Position numbers and translations under genes: made by a program
In this document: positions 1-6,298 of the stretch, in pieces
Position numbering within the stretch: position 1 is the first letter of the stretch
Layout: every line of letters begins with the position of its first letter
NCBI GenBank assembly: GCA_016934125.1
Contig: JAFGTL010000051.1
Coordinates: 1-6,645 of the forward strand
Direction: 5' to 3'
DNA: 6,645 nucleotides
From: Candidatus Hydrogenedentota bacterium
GTDB lineage: Bacteria; Hydrogenedentota; Hydrogenedentia; Hydrogenedentales; SLHB01
Notes under the pieces: generated by a model
The model's database searches: none
The model's input: only the letters and a program-made list of their open reading frames with translations
What the model was told of the DNA's origin: nothing

Positions 1-1
1 C

Positions 2-385
2 GAGGCCATCGACGCGATCCACCAGAACCCGGAGATACCCGTGCGGCTGATCTGCGGGCCTTGCATGATATGCCCGCCGTGCCCGCATCTTCGCCGCAGG
101 GCTGACCGGTGTATCGGCGGCCATGGCATGGCCTTGCGCGACGAGTTGAAGGATCTGGACGTGTTGCAGCGCCTGGGGATGGCGTATGGCGACACGATGA
201 GCGCCCGGGCGCTCTTCTCCCGGCTGTACGAGAGGATCGAATCGGCGCTCGAGATATGCGGATACGGCGACGGCGTCGCCCGCAGCCGCGAATGGAGCAT
301 ATGCGGCGGGGAGAACGTCAACGCGCGGTACGCGAAGGGCAGGGCCGCGGGGTTGGGCTTCCTCGATGCGCCGTTCGGGCACTAA
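2..385 (+). CDS. DUF1284-like cysteine-rich protein, 3' part only
   Basis: This is an open frame from the left edge to a TAA at 383-385. The true start lies outside the window, so about 127 C-terminal residues are visible. The segment reads VRLICGPCMICPPCPHL and is followed by RC-x2-GG-HG and then LKDLDVLQRLGMAYGDTMSA. A closely spaced cysteine cluster (CGPCMICPPC), a further Cys, and then an acidic 'D-x-x-x-L-x-x-LGM-x-x-G' segment fit the DUF1284-type small proteins. That family is suspected, but not shown, to bind iron-sulfur or another metal. Family members are roughly 130-150 residues, so little may be missing. Methionines at 41 and 65 are internal to this pattern and are not favoured as starts. 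It is co-directional with the propeller gene, 105 bp upstream of it. The family call is from recalled motif shape, and the function is unknown. Confidence 0.5.
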   Translation, partial: EAIDAIHQNPEIPVRLICGPCMICPPCPHLRRRADRCIGGHGMALRDELKDLDVLQRLGMAYGDTMSARALFSRLYERIESALEICGYGDGVARSREWSICGGENVNARYAKGRAAGLGFLDAPFGH

Positions 386-477
386 GGCTCTTCGGGATCC
401 ACCGTGCAGCGTCCGGGCCTCGTGACGTGCCGGTGACCGACGCGCGCGGAATCGTCGTGTACGGGATCGTGAAGACG

Positions 478-486
478 AAGGGAGAG
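478..486 (+). promoter_or_regulatory. Ribosome binding site for the BNR protein
   Basis: The sequence AAGGGAGAG contains a GGAG core (481-484) six bases before the ATG at 491. It supports this start rather than a later in-frame one. Confidence 0.6.
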
Positions 487-490
487 CCAA

Positions 491-1873
491 ATGGGATGCG
501 TGGCCGTGTGTTCGCTATTACTCTTTGCCGTTGCAGGGGAGTCCGGAGACGGGCTCGAGGTGCGGAAGGTCGGAGCCAGCGTAATTGACGCCGAGGCGCT
601 GACGATCAAGGGCGGGTTCGGGCAGAGCATCAACGGGAAATCGTTTCAGCAGGACGCGGTGGTGTCGCACGGCGGCTATCAGTATGTGGGGTATTACGAC
701 GCGGCCAGGCGGGTGTGTCTGGCGCGGCGCAAGCTGCCGGAGGGGGCGTGGGAGATCATCCGGTTCGGCGACTACGACTTCCAGAGCAACGACGCGCATA
801 ACACCATCTCGGTAGGCGTATGCCCGAAGGACGGGACGATCCACATGGCGTTCGACCACCACTGCCACCCGCTCCACTACCGCGTGTCAAGGAGGAATGC
901 GGCGACACAGCCGGGTGACGCGGCGTGGGACGAGTCGCTGTTCGGCCCTGTCGTGTCGGAACTCGAGCCGGGGCAGCCGATTCGGATTACCTATCCGCGG
1001 TTCTGGCAGACGCCGGACGGAGGCCTCCAGTTCTGCTACCGGCGGGGCCGGTCGGGGAACGGCGATCGGATGCTGGTGGACTACGTGGCCGGGGACGGCC
1101 GGTGGGCGAACACGCGGCCGATCGATTCGGGCAAGGGCGTGTTCGAAGACGCCATGGGGAAAAGCGAGGCGCGCTGCTCCTATCCGAACGGCTACGACTA
1201 CGGCCCGCGGGGACGGCTTCACACGACGTGGGTGTGGCGTGAGAGCGACCAGGGGGCCAACCACGATCTCGTTTACGTCTACAGCGAGGACGGCGGCCTG
1301 ACGTGGCTGAACAACGCCGGCGAGGCGATCGAGGGGCCACCGGGCATAGACGCGCCCGGCGTAACCGTCGCGCCGATTGGCCGCGCTTGCGGGCTCATGA
1401 ACACGCACGGCCAAGCGGTGGATTCGCACGGGCGCGTGCACGTGGTAATGTGGCATTGCACGGATGAGACGCTCGAGGCGGCGGCCTCGACCCCCGGCGA
1501 CGATCGCTGGGGGCCGCCCGAGGCGCGCCGCTACCACCATTACTGGCGCGACACGGACGGCACGTGGCAGCACCGCGAACTGCCCTGGGTTGCGGGAAAC
1601 CGGCCCAAGGTGTTCTTGGACAAAGCCGATAACGCCCTCCTCATCTATACCGCGGACGGCAACCTGAACATCGCAGCCGCGACCGCCGCATCGCAGTGGA
1701 CGGACTGGCGCGTCGTTCATGTCGAAGAAGGGCCCTTTGTCAACGAGATGCTCGGCGATCCCTATCGGTGGCGCCAGGAAGGCGTGTTGTCGGTGATGGC
1801 TCAGGACATGCCGGCGGAGCCCCACGCCCCGACTCCGTTGCGGATCCTGGATTTCATTGTGGGTGTCGAGTAA
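491..1873 (+). CDS. Secreted BNR-repeat (BNR_4-type) beta-propeller protein
   Basis: A 460-residue protein whose ATG is supported by GGAG six bases upstream. Residues 1-16 (MGCVAVCSLLLFAVAG) are a short hydrophobic export segment without the usual basic N-region. The mature part matches the BNR_4 pattern: QQDAVVSHGGYQYVGYYD (53-70), RVCLARRKLP (74-83), DGTIHMAFDHHCHPLHYR (114-131), ITYPRFWQTPDGGLQFCYRR (166-185), an Asp-box SEDGGLTW (265-272), GLMNTHGQAVDSHGRVHVVMWH (301-322), then a shorter C-terminal blade region. The repeated 'DG/HG-x-x-H' strands suggest a multi-bladed beta-propeller. Such proteins are often annotated as sialidase-like. Some polysaccharide-lyase propellers use His/Tyr/Arg residues, and the His-rich FDHHCH loop (121-126) is the candidate active or metal site here, by inference. 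It lacks features that would define a substrate. The stop is 28 bp before the next gene, so co-transcription is likely. Confidence 0.82.
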   Translation: MGCVAVCSLLLFAVAGESGDGLEVRKVGASVIDAEALTIKGGFGQSINGKSFQQDAVVSHGGYQYVGYYDAARRVCLARRKLPEGAWEIIRFGDYDFQSNDAHNTISVGVCPKDGTIHMAFDHHCHPLHYRVSRRNAATQPGDAAWDESLFGPVVSELEPGQPIRITYPRFWQTPDGGLQFCYRRGRSGNGDRMLVDYVAGDGRWANTRPIDSGKGVFEDAMGKSEARCSYPNGYDYGPRGRLHTTWVWRESDQGANHDLVYVYSEDGGLTWLNNAGEAIEGPPGIDAPGVTVAPIGRACGLMNTHGQAVDSHGRVHVVMWHCTDETLEAAASTPGDDRWGPPEARRYHHYWRDTDGTWQHRELPWVAGNRPKVFLDKADNALLIYTADGNLNIAAATAASQWTDWRVVHVEEGPFVNEMLGDPYRWRQEGVLSVMAQDMPAEPHAPTPLRILDFIVGVE

Positions 1874-1901
1874 GCTGCCGACTGGGCGGATAGGGGGGCG
1901 C

Positions 1902-2873
1902 ATGAACGACGTAAGCCGGAGCAAGAGCAGACTCGCCGTGGCCGCGTTTGTGCTGACCGCGCTGCCCATGGCCGTCTGGGTGCTCATGCTGTTGTGGAGT
2001 CGCGACTTGGTTCTTTCGTCCCTCCTGGCCGCGTTCCTGATCGGGGTGCTCACCCTGCCGTGCCTCGTTGTCGGGCACGTCGCGCGGGCACGCCAGAAAC
2101 GCCGGCCCGGCCAGCCCGGCAAGCGCATGGCGACAGTCGGCCTTGCCCTCGGATACCTGAACATCGCCCTTGTCGCCGTGCTCGTCCAGGCCGTCATCGC
2201 GCCGTGGTACGCGGCCTGGCATCTGAAGGCGGCGGGCTACAACTGCGCGTCGAACCTGCAGGATCTCGGGATCGCGTTCAAGATGTATGCCAACGAAAAC
2301 CACGACGCCTACCCCGCGCTGTCGCCTGAGCCGGGGCGGCTCATGTTCGACGCGTCCGAGTCGCTGTATCCGGAGTACGTCCAGAATCTGCTCAAGTTCG
2401 TGTGCCCGCAGGACGAGGATTTCAGGCGGTTCTTCGCGGAAAAGGACAGCCTCGATCCCGGCGTGTTATGCGATGATCACAGCTATCTCTATCTCGGCTA
2501 TGCCGTCGCAAGCGACGAGGAAGTCGCGGCCTTTGCCGAGGCCTATCGCGCCCGGATCGCGGCAGGCGGCGACTTCTCCGGCGACTTGCCCGTCCCCAAA
2601 GGCTCGGGCACGGGCGGCACGGCCCGCATCGCCCGGCTCCGCGACGATCTGTGGAAGCAGTTTCTCGGGGCCGGCGCAACGCCCGCCGACGCAGCGAAGT
2701 GGGCCGCCGAGATGCCCCTTCTCATCGAACGCCCCGAACACCACAGGCCGGAAGGCGGCGGACACGGCGGTTACGTGCTCTATCTCGACGGGCACGTCGA
2801 GTTCCACCCCTATCCCGGCGAATGGCCCATGACGGAAACCACCATCGCCCTCCTGAAGTCCTTGGCCGGGTGA
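1902..2873 (+). CDS. Membrane protein: DUF4190-like N-terminus with H-X-DG prepilin-like C-terminus
   Basis: A 323-residue protein. The ATG at 1902 is chosen because AGGGGGG (1892-1898) precedes it. An upstream in-frame TTG at 1857 would overlap the propeller gene and has no clear ribosome site. Residues 11-32 and 36-60 are hydrophobic. After a basic stretch (RARQKRRPGQPGKR, 62-75), residues 76-100 (MATVGLALGYLNIALVAVLV onward) form a third membrane segment. This 'G-x-x-x-A-x-x-GLALGYL' layout resembles DUF4190. The part after the membrane resembles Planctomycetes-type DUF1559/H-X9-DG proteins: CASNLQDLGIAFKMYANEN (115-133) matches their 'C-x-NL-x-x-G-A-x-MYA-x-(D/E)N' block, and HGGYVLYLDGHVEF (288-301) matches the C-terminal H-X-DG block, with 7 rather than 9 intervening residues. 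There is no prepilin cleavage site, so it is not an ordinary pseudopilin. The role is unknown; it may be a membrane-anchored, outward-facing domain. Confidence 0.75.
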   Translation: MNDVSRSKSRLAVAAFVLTALPMAVWVLMLLWSRDLVLSSLLAAFLIGVLTLPCLVVGHVARARQKRRPGQPGKRMATVGLALGYLNIALVAVLVQAVIAPWYAAWHLKAAGYNCASNLQDLGIAFKMYANENHDAYPALSPEPGRLMFDASESLYPEYVQNLLKFVCPQDEDFRRFFAEKDSLDPGVLCDDHSYLYLGYAVASDEEVAAFAEAYRARIAAGGDFSGDLPVPKGSGTGGTARIARLRDDLWKQFLGAGATPADAAKWAAEMPLLIERPEHHRPEGGGHGGYVLYLDGHVEFHPYPGEWPMTETTIALLKSLAG

Positions 2874-2904
2874 GCCGCGCCCGGCCCCGGCGCACAGGGC
2901 CCGC

Positions 2905-3020
2905 CGGGCTGCCACAGGCAACGCACCACCGCCGGCGCCTGGCATTGGGTTCTTCGCCGCGGCGGTCTCCCACTGGGCCTGCGTCATGGATAGGGGGCTC
3001 ATCGAGTAACGGGGCATCTT
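2905..3020 (-). pseudogene. Possible relic of an FGE/SUMF1-type domain
   Basis: On the minus strand, one frame reads YSMSPLSMTQAQWETA, then AAKNPMPGAGGGALPV (core at 2946-2987). Formylglycine-generating-enzyme-like (SUMF1/FGE-sulfatase) domains commonly carry 'VTQAQWEAVMGxNPS-x-F-x-G-x-x-x-PVE'. Here the spacing TQAQW-6-NP is identical and the spacing to the following PV differs by about one residue. The flanks lose resemblance, no other FGE block follows, and the frame runs antisense into the 3' end of the membrane-protein gene, so an intact gene is excluded. Chance resemblance of about 25 residues remains possible. Confidence 0.28.
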
Positions 3021-3105
3021 GTTCGACGCCAATGGCCGTTGGCTGGCCCTGGACTTCGCGAAAGTGGGCTGGTGTTTCCGCGTCGTGCTTCGCGCTGTAT
3101 GGGGG

Positions 3106-3172
3106 GCCGCACACCCACGGCTCGCGCCGTGGGCTACTCGGGGAGTACCGCCCCCTGACGGGGGCTCCGGAG
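3106..3172. repeat. Hairpin-rich dispersed repeat, unit 1
   Basis: The unit starts with GCCGCACACCCACGG and ends in CTCCGGAG. It contains two perfect hairpins: CCCACGGC (3114-3121) with GCCGTGGG (3126-3133) over a TCGC loop, and GCCCCC (3150-3155) with GGGGGC (3160-3165) over a TGAC loop. Between them lies GCTACTCGGGGAGTACC. Unit 2 follows after 15 bases. Confidence 0.8.
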
Positions 3173-3187
3173 GGGTGGGGGGCCGGT

Positions 3188-3258
3188 GCCGCACACCCAC
3201 GGCTGGCGCCGTGGGCTACTCGGGGAGTTCCGCCCGGCCATTCGGCCGGGCTCCGGAG
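3188..3258. repeat. Hairpin-rich dispersed repeat, unit 2
   Basis: Same order as unit 1. Hairpin one is CCCACGGC (3196-3203) with GCCGTGGG (3208-3215), loop TGGC. Hairpin two is GCCCGGCC (3232-3239) with GGCCGGGC (3244-3251), loop ATTC. The closing CTCCGGAG is conserved. The second stem is longer than in unit 1 and has different bases, yet pairs perfectly. Confidence 0.8.
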
Positions 3259-3275
3259 CCCCGCGGAACGCGGGG
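3259..3275. repeat. Third hairpin following repeat unit 2
   Basis: CCCCGCG (3259-3265) pairs with CGCGGGG (3269-3275) over a GAA loop. It is followed by CGGCACAC, which resembles the beginning of another repeat unit (GCCGCACAC) that is cut short. Confidence 0.6.
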
Positions 3276-3298
3276 CGGCACACTGGATCGGTTTCGCG

Positions 3299-3326
3299 GG
3301 AATTAAAGGGACACAATACTCAATTC
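3299..3326. repeat. GGGACACAATAC repeat, copy A
   Basis: The copy is GGAATTAAAGGGACACAATA followed by CTCAATTC. The arms GAATTAA (3300-3306) and TCAATTC (3320-3326) flank a 13-base loop, with one non-Watson-Crick position that becomes a G-U pair when read as minus-strand RNA. It sits 23 bases beyond the stop of the TIM-barrel gene. Two CCCTTTATTTC-like units lie between copy A and that stop. It is an exact inverted copy of the repeat at 6526-6553. Confidence 0.85.
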
Positions 3327-3349
3327 CCCCTTTATTTCCCTTTATTTCG

Positions 3350-4474
3350 CTAGTTCCGCGTTTGGGGCGGGGCGTCCTCGGGCGCGTCCAGTTCGCCGTT
3401 GAAATACCGAACAAGGGTGGCGATGTTCTTGTCGTTGCCTTCGAACGCATCGATGGGCTGGCTTCTGTAGCGGGCGATAGGAAGCGGCAGGGAGGACGGG
3501 CCGGGTTTGGAGAACCCGTAGAAATCGCGGGTTGGCGAGTCGGGATTGGTGACGGCGGCGTAGGCGTCGTGCTGATCGCCCCATCCCACGAGGCATTGAA
3601 GCAAGCGTTGACGCGGGGTGCCGGCATCTTGAGGTGCCTTCAGTTTCTCGGGATGGGGATCTTCGTTCATCAGCCAGTCCACTTCCCGAAACATGAGCGA
3701 ATCGACTACGCTCGGATGGCTTACGTCGAAACAGCTTAGCCAGATGATGCAATCGGGCTTGGCCGACTTGGCCGCATTGCGAATGCGCGTCCAAACCCTC
3801 TCGATGTTCTTGCGGCTGTAGGCCAGGTATTGCTCGTCGGCAAGGTTGTCTTCTCCGGGAAAGGGTATGCCCATAACCTGCTCGAAGAGTGCTTTCTCGG
3901 CGTCCATCCATTTCCCCTGGGCCTGGCTTTCCCGTGCGCGGAAGGGATTCCATACCCAATCGATCATGAATCCGTCGATGCCCGTGAGCGTAATTGCCTC
4001 CTCGATGGCCATGGTCAGGTAATCGAGGTATTCATCCGTCATGATCAGGTTGAAATCGGCTTCGGCGCCGTAGCTCTGCTCGGGATGCTCCTTGCTCCAG
4101 CGCGTGTTGGCGCCGACGCAGAAATAGGCCATCACGCGCATACCGCGTTCGTGGCCGAGCCGCACCATCTCCGGGAGGAAATCGTGTTTCAGGCCCGGTT
4201 GCTCGGGCACCTTTCCATTCTTGTACCACGCGTATCCGTTGCACGACACCGCGAACGTCTGGATCGTGTTGACGCCGAGGCCCTCATACCACGCCACATG
4301 GGCCGCGGGCTCGGCATCGGCCCAATGGCCCGGCCCGGCAAAGGCGTTATCGCCGCCCGGCCCCCAGTTGAAGTCGATGGAGAAGGCTTTGATGGGCTCC
4401 TCTCCGGCCCACGCCATGGGCGCAACACACAGCAGCAATCCGAGATATCGAGCGAACCATTTGGACACGTTCAT
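3350..4474 (-). CDS. Secreted TIM-barrel glycoside-hydrolase-like protein
   Basis: A 374-residue protein. The ATG (4472-4474) has an AGGGGA ribosome site about nine bases upstream on the minus strand. Residues 1-23 (MNVSKWFARY...MAWA) form a clear Sec signal peptide ending in A-W-A. The mature protein reads as a beta/alpha barrel: FSIDFNWGPGG (31-41), HVAWYEGLGVNTIQTF (59-74), CNGYAWYKNG (78-87), HDFLPEMVRLGHERGMRVMA (97-116), TDEYLDYL (146-153), GIDGFMIDWVWNP (165-177), DCIIWLSC (241-248) and MFREVDWLMNE (261-271). Asp167 and Asp172 lie at the strand-4 position typical of glycosidase nucleophiles, and Asp266/Glu271 are later acidic candidates. The architecture resembles alpha-L-fucosidase (GH29) and other putative glycosidase barrels, but I cannot assign a family, so the catalytic roles are inferred. 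It lies 70 bp downstream of the FAD oxidoreductase gene on the same strand, probably in one transcript. Confidence 0.7.
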   Translation of the reverse strand: MNVSKWFARYLGLLLCVAPMAWAGEEPIKAFSIDFNWGPGGDNAFAGPGHWADAEPAAHVAWYEGLGVNTIQTFAVSCNGYAWYKNGKVPEQPGLKHDFLPEMVRLGHERGMRVMAYFCVGANTRWSKEHPEQSYGAEADFNLIMTDEYLDYLTMAIEEAITLTGIDGFMIDWVWNPFRARESQAQGKWMDAEKALFEQVMGIPFPGEDNLADEQYLAYSRKNIERVWTRIRNAAKSAKPDCIIWLSCFDVSHPSVVDSLMFREVDWLMNEDPHPEKLKAPQDAGTPRQRLLQCLVGWGDQHDAYAAVTNPDSPTRDFYGFSKPGPSSLPLPIARYRSQPIDAFEGNDKNIATLVRYFNGELDAPEDAPPQTRN

Positions 4475-4544
4475 TCCCTGTCGTCCCCTGTGTTGTGGCG
4501 CCGGCGCCCTCGCTGGCGGACGCCCCCGCAGGGCGGGCCGGGCG
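4475..4544 (-). other. Spacer between oxidoreductase and hydrolase genes, with GC-rich hairpins
   Basis: This spacer holds a perfect 12-base palindrome GGCGCCGGCGCC (4497-4508). It also holds most of a larger stem, GACGCCC (4519-4525) with GGGCGTC (4540-4546), that continues inward as CCCGC (4525-4529) with GCGGG (4533-4537) and reaches into the stop codon of the oxidoreductase gene. There is no T-tract, so a classical terminator is unlikely. It could attenuate or stabilise message between the two genes, or be a dispersed repeat. Confidence 0.5.
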
Positions 4545-5990
4545 TCAACTCCACTGCCCGAGTTGCGTCAGCTTGGCCAACCCTTCGGCCCACTCGACTT
4601 CGTGGGGCAACCGGTTGCTTTGCGCGGCGATAGCGGCCACTACGCCCGCGCCCTGGCCCATGGCCACGGCGTTGCCGGTGACGCGGTAGCTCCCGTGGGC
4701 GATGTGATCGCCGCTGATGCAGCGGCCCGCCATCATGAGCCCGTCCACGTCCGCCGCGATGAGCGCGCGCAGCGGGATCTGATAGGGCTGCATCTTGAAA
4801 TCCTGGTGCGAGATGGGCCCTTGGGCGTCGTTGCGTTTCTTGTCGACGGCGTGGATATCGACGTTGAAGGTTGGGCCGACAACGCCGTCGGCGTGGTTGG
4901 TGCCCACCCGCAGATCCTCTTCCGTCACCGTATACCGCCCGAGCAGGCGCCGCCCGTCGCGCACGCCGATCTGTTCGGCCGACGCGGCCATCTGCATGCC
5001 CTCCCAGGGGCCGCCCAGGGCGCGCAATCCCTGGACGAGGCGGTGGATCTCCGCCCGGGCGCGCACCGTCGCCTGGGTGATCGCGTCCGCGTCGAAAGCG
5101 GGGATGTTGTATTCATGGTTGAGCATGAGGAGCACGAGATTGCCTTTGATCTGGAAGATGGACGGCCGCCCGTAGGACGGCTCGACGCCGGCCCGGTGGA
5201 GTTCTTCCATCAACCGTGCCGAGGCCTTGCGGTGATGCTTTCCGTAGCGCATCTCGCCGCCGTCGTTGACTTCGTAGAACGAGATGAACTCCTGGATGGC
5301 GTCCGCGTCGCGCACGATGCCCAGCGCATTGAGCGTCATGGGCTGACAGGGGCAGTCCTGGCCGCGGCCCAGTCCCGCTTCCCAGCGGTTGCCCGCCAAC
5401 GCCCCGAGGTCGCCGTCGCCCGTGGCATCGATAAACACCTTGGCGCGCCACGCCTCGCGTCCCGATTTCGACTCCGTGATCGCCGTGGTCAGGCGCCGCC
5501 CCTCGCGATAGGCGCCCACCACGCGCGTGTGCAGGCGAAACTGGGCGCCCGCCTCCTGGCACATTTCTTCCAGCAGCAGCTTCATCTCCTCGGGAACATA
5601 CGTGAAGTCTTTGTCCACCCCCGTATCGCTGTATCGGGAACGGGCGTTGCGCTCGTTCAGTTTCCGCATGATCTCCTGATTGATGCCCGGTTTGTCGAAA
5701 TCGAAGATCCACGTGAGCAGGCCGCACGTCCATATGCCGCCCAGACACCCCTGGAGTTCAATCAATCGCGTGCGCGCCCCTGCCCGGGCCGCGGTGACCG
5801 CCGCGGCCACCCCCGCCGGGCCCCCGCCGCACACGACGACGTCCACGTCGTCTTTGATAGGCACGGCACGGGCCGGTTCTGCGAAGCGAGACGGATCAGC
5901 CGCCGCTTCGGCCGCGCCCGGATTCTGGCCCACAACGCCGGGGATCGTGGCCGCTAGCACCATGGAATCAAGAAAATGTCGACGATTCAT
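4545..5990 (-). CDS. Tat-exported FAD-dependent oxidoreductase (FAD_oxidored family)
   Basis: A 481-residue protein from the ATG at 5988-5990. The N-terminus MNRRHFLDSMVLAATIPG is a twin-arginine signal (RR at 3-4), so the protein is predicted to fold with its FAD in the cytoplasm and be exported. The Rossmann motif VDVVVCGGGPAGVAAAVTAA spans 49-68, with GGGPAG at 55-60. It is followed by IELQGCLGGIWTCGLL (77-92), as in PF12831-type flavoproteins. FIDATGDGD (186-194) is the second FAD/NAD contact. The C-terminal DGLMMAGRCISGDHIAHGSY (416-435) and GQGAGVVAA (445-453) close the FAD site. The redox substrate is unknown; a sugar-derived compound is a guess from the hydrolase-like neighbour encoded 70 bp downstream. 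An alternative in-frame start at 6035 has a stronger ribosome site and would add 15 residues before MNRRHFL. I prefer 5990 because MNRRHFL openings are common in related phyla. Confidence 0.85.
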   Translation of the reverse strand: MNRRHFLDSMVLAATIPGVVGQNPGAAEAAADPSRFAEPARAVPIKDDVDVVVCGGGPAGVAAAVTAARAGARTRLIELQGCLGGIWTCGLLTWIFDFDKPGINQEIMRKLNERNARSRYSDTGVDKDFTYVPEEMKLLLEEMCQEAGAQFRLHTRVVGAYREGRRLTTAITESKSGREAWRAKVFIDATGDGDLGALAGNRWEAGLGRGQDCPCQPMTLNALGIVRDADAIQEFISFYEVNDGGEMRYGKHHRKASARLMEELHRAGVEPSYGRPSIFQIKGNLVLLMLNHEYNIPAFDADAITQATVRARAEIHRLVQGLRALGGPWEGMQMAASAEQIGVRDGRRLLGRYTVTEEDLRVGTNHADGVVGPTFNVDIHAVDKKRNDAQGPISHQDFKMQPYQIPLRALIAADVDGLMMAGRCISGDHIAHGSYRVTGNAVAMGQGAGVVAAIAAQSNRLPHEVEWAEGLAKLTQLGQWS

Positions 5991-5996
5991 CGTGTT

Positions 5997-6000
5997 CTCC
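5997..6000 (-). promoter_or_regulatory. Ribosome binding site for the 5990 start
   Basis: On the minus strand GGAG lies six bases before the ATG at 5990, giving a normal spacing for the start that places the twin arginines at residues 3-4. Confidence 0.5.
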
Positions 6001-6040
6001 ACAGGAATTCCGTGTCCAAAGGACTCCGAACTCATCGCGT

Positions 6041-6046
6041 TCCTCC
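6041..6046 (-). promoter_or_regulatory. Strong ribosome binding site for an alternative start at 6035
   Basis: On the minus strand GGAGGA lies five bases before an in-frame ATG at 6033-6035. It is closer to the consensus than the site at 5997-6000, so the oxidoreductase may really begin here with MSSESFGHGIPVENT ahead of MNRRHFL. Confidence 0.5.
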
Positions 6047-6170
6047 CGGCAGTGTACCTTCGTGTAGCAGAAGCGGAATTCCAGTCCGCGTCGCCCCACA
6101 ATCCTGCGCACGAGGGTAGATTACCAGAATCGCCGCCCGCGTAGCCCGTTCTCCGGCAGGAGCTAAAGGG

Positions 6171-6287
6171 GAATTAAAGGGACACAATACTTAATTCTCG
6201 GATGCCAGGGCCGTTCCTGCTATCCCATTTGTATACCATGAATTGCGCGGATCGTGTCGCCCGGTATGCCGCACCATTTCATCGCCC
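6171..6287 (+). repeat. Direct repeat, copy 1 (GGGACACAATAC arm plus transposase start)
   Basis: These 117 bases match 6299-6415 with five mismatches at a fixed offset of 128, about 96% identity. The arms GAATTAA (6171-6177) and TTAATTC (6191-6197) pair across a 13-base loop. In this copy the transposase start codon is ATA (6233-6235) and its third codon is TGA (6239-6241), so it cannot be translated as the transposase. Confidence 0.9.
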
Positions 6288-6298
6288 GGAATTAAAGG

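Larger units (their letters stand above)
2874..3349. other. Convergent intergenic region, 476 bp
   Basis: No intact gene is seen between the two converging stop codons. From left to right it holds a GC-rich imperfect stem (CCCGGC 2880-2885 with GCCGGG 2903-2908, no T-tract), a possible minus-strand protein relic (about 2905-3020), an unassigned stretch (about 3020-3105), two copies of a hairpin-rich repeat with an extra hairpin (3106-3275), and one GGGACACAATAC repeat (3299-3326). Open frames running through it on both strands cross the repeats and look incidental. Confidence 0.7.

Noticed and set aside
1857..1901. TTG start extending the DUF4190-like protein upstream
   Set aside because: It would overlap the propeller gene, has no clear ribosome site, and the ATG at 1902 has AGGGGGG just upstream.
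887..2197. A 436-residue minus-strand open frame antisense to the propeller and membrane-protein genes
   Set aside because: It is rich in Arg, Pro and Ala with no motifs, and it crosses the junction of two well-supported plus-strand genes.
2880..2908. Rho-independent terminator after the DUF4190-like gene
   Set aside because: The CCCGGC/GCCGGG stem has a 17-base loop and no T-tract, so it cannot be supported as a terminator.
3106..3275. CRISPR array
   Set aside because: Only two units about 82 bases apart, units of about 70 bases with internal hairpins, and no uniform spacers or cas genes.
2651..3739. A plus-strand open frame running from the membrane-protein gene through the intergenic repeats into the hydrolase gene
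   Set aside because: It overlaps genes on both sides in the wrong frame and its middle is repeat-derived sequence.
4221..5957. A 578-residue plus-strand open frame antisense to the oxidoreductase
   Set aside because: The minus-strand frame there has clear FAD motifs and a Tat signal. The plus-strand translation has no recognisable domain and spans two genes and their spacer, as expected from high GC content.
6036..6101. Upstream ATG at 6101 for the oxidoreductase
   Set aside because: It gives a polar 37-residue extension ahead of the twin-arginine motif, and two better-supported starts lie downstream.
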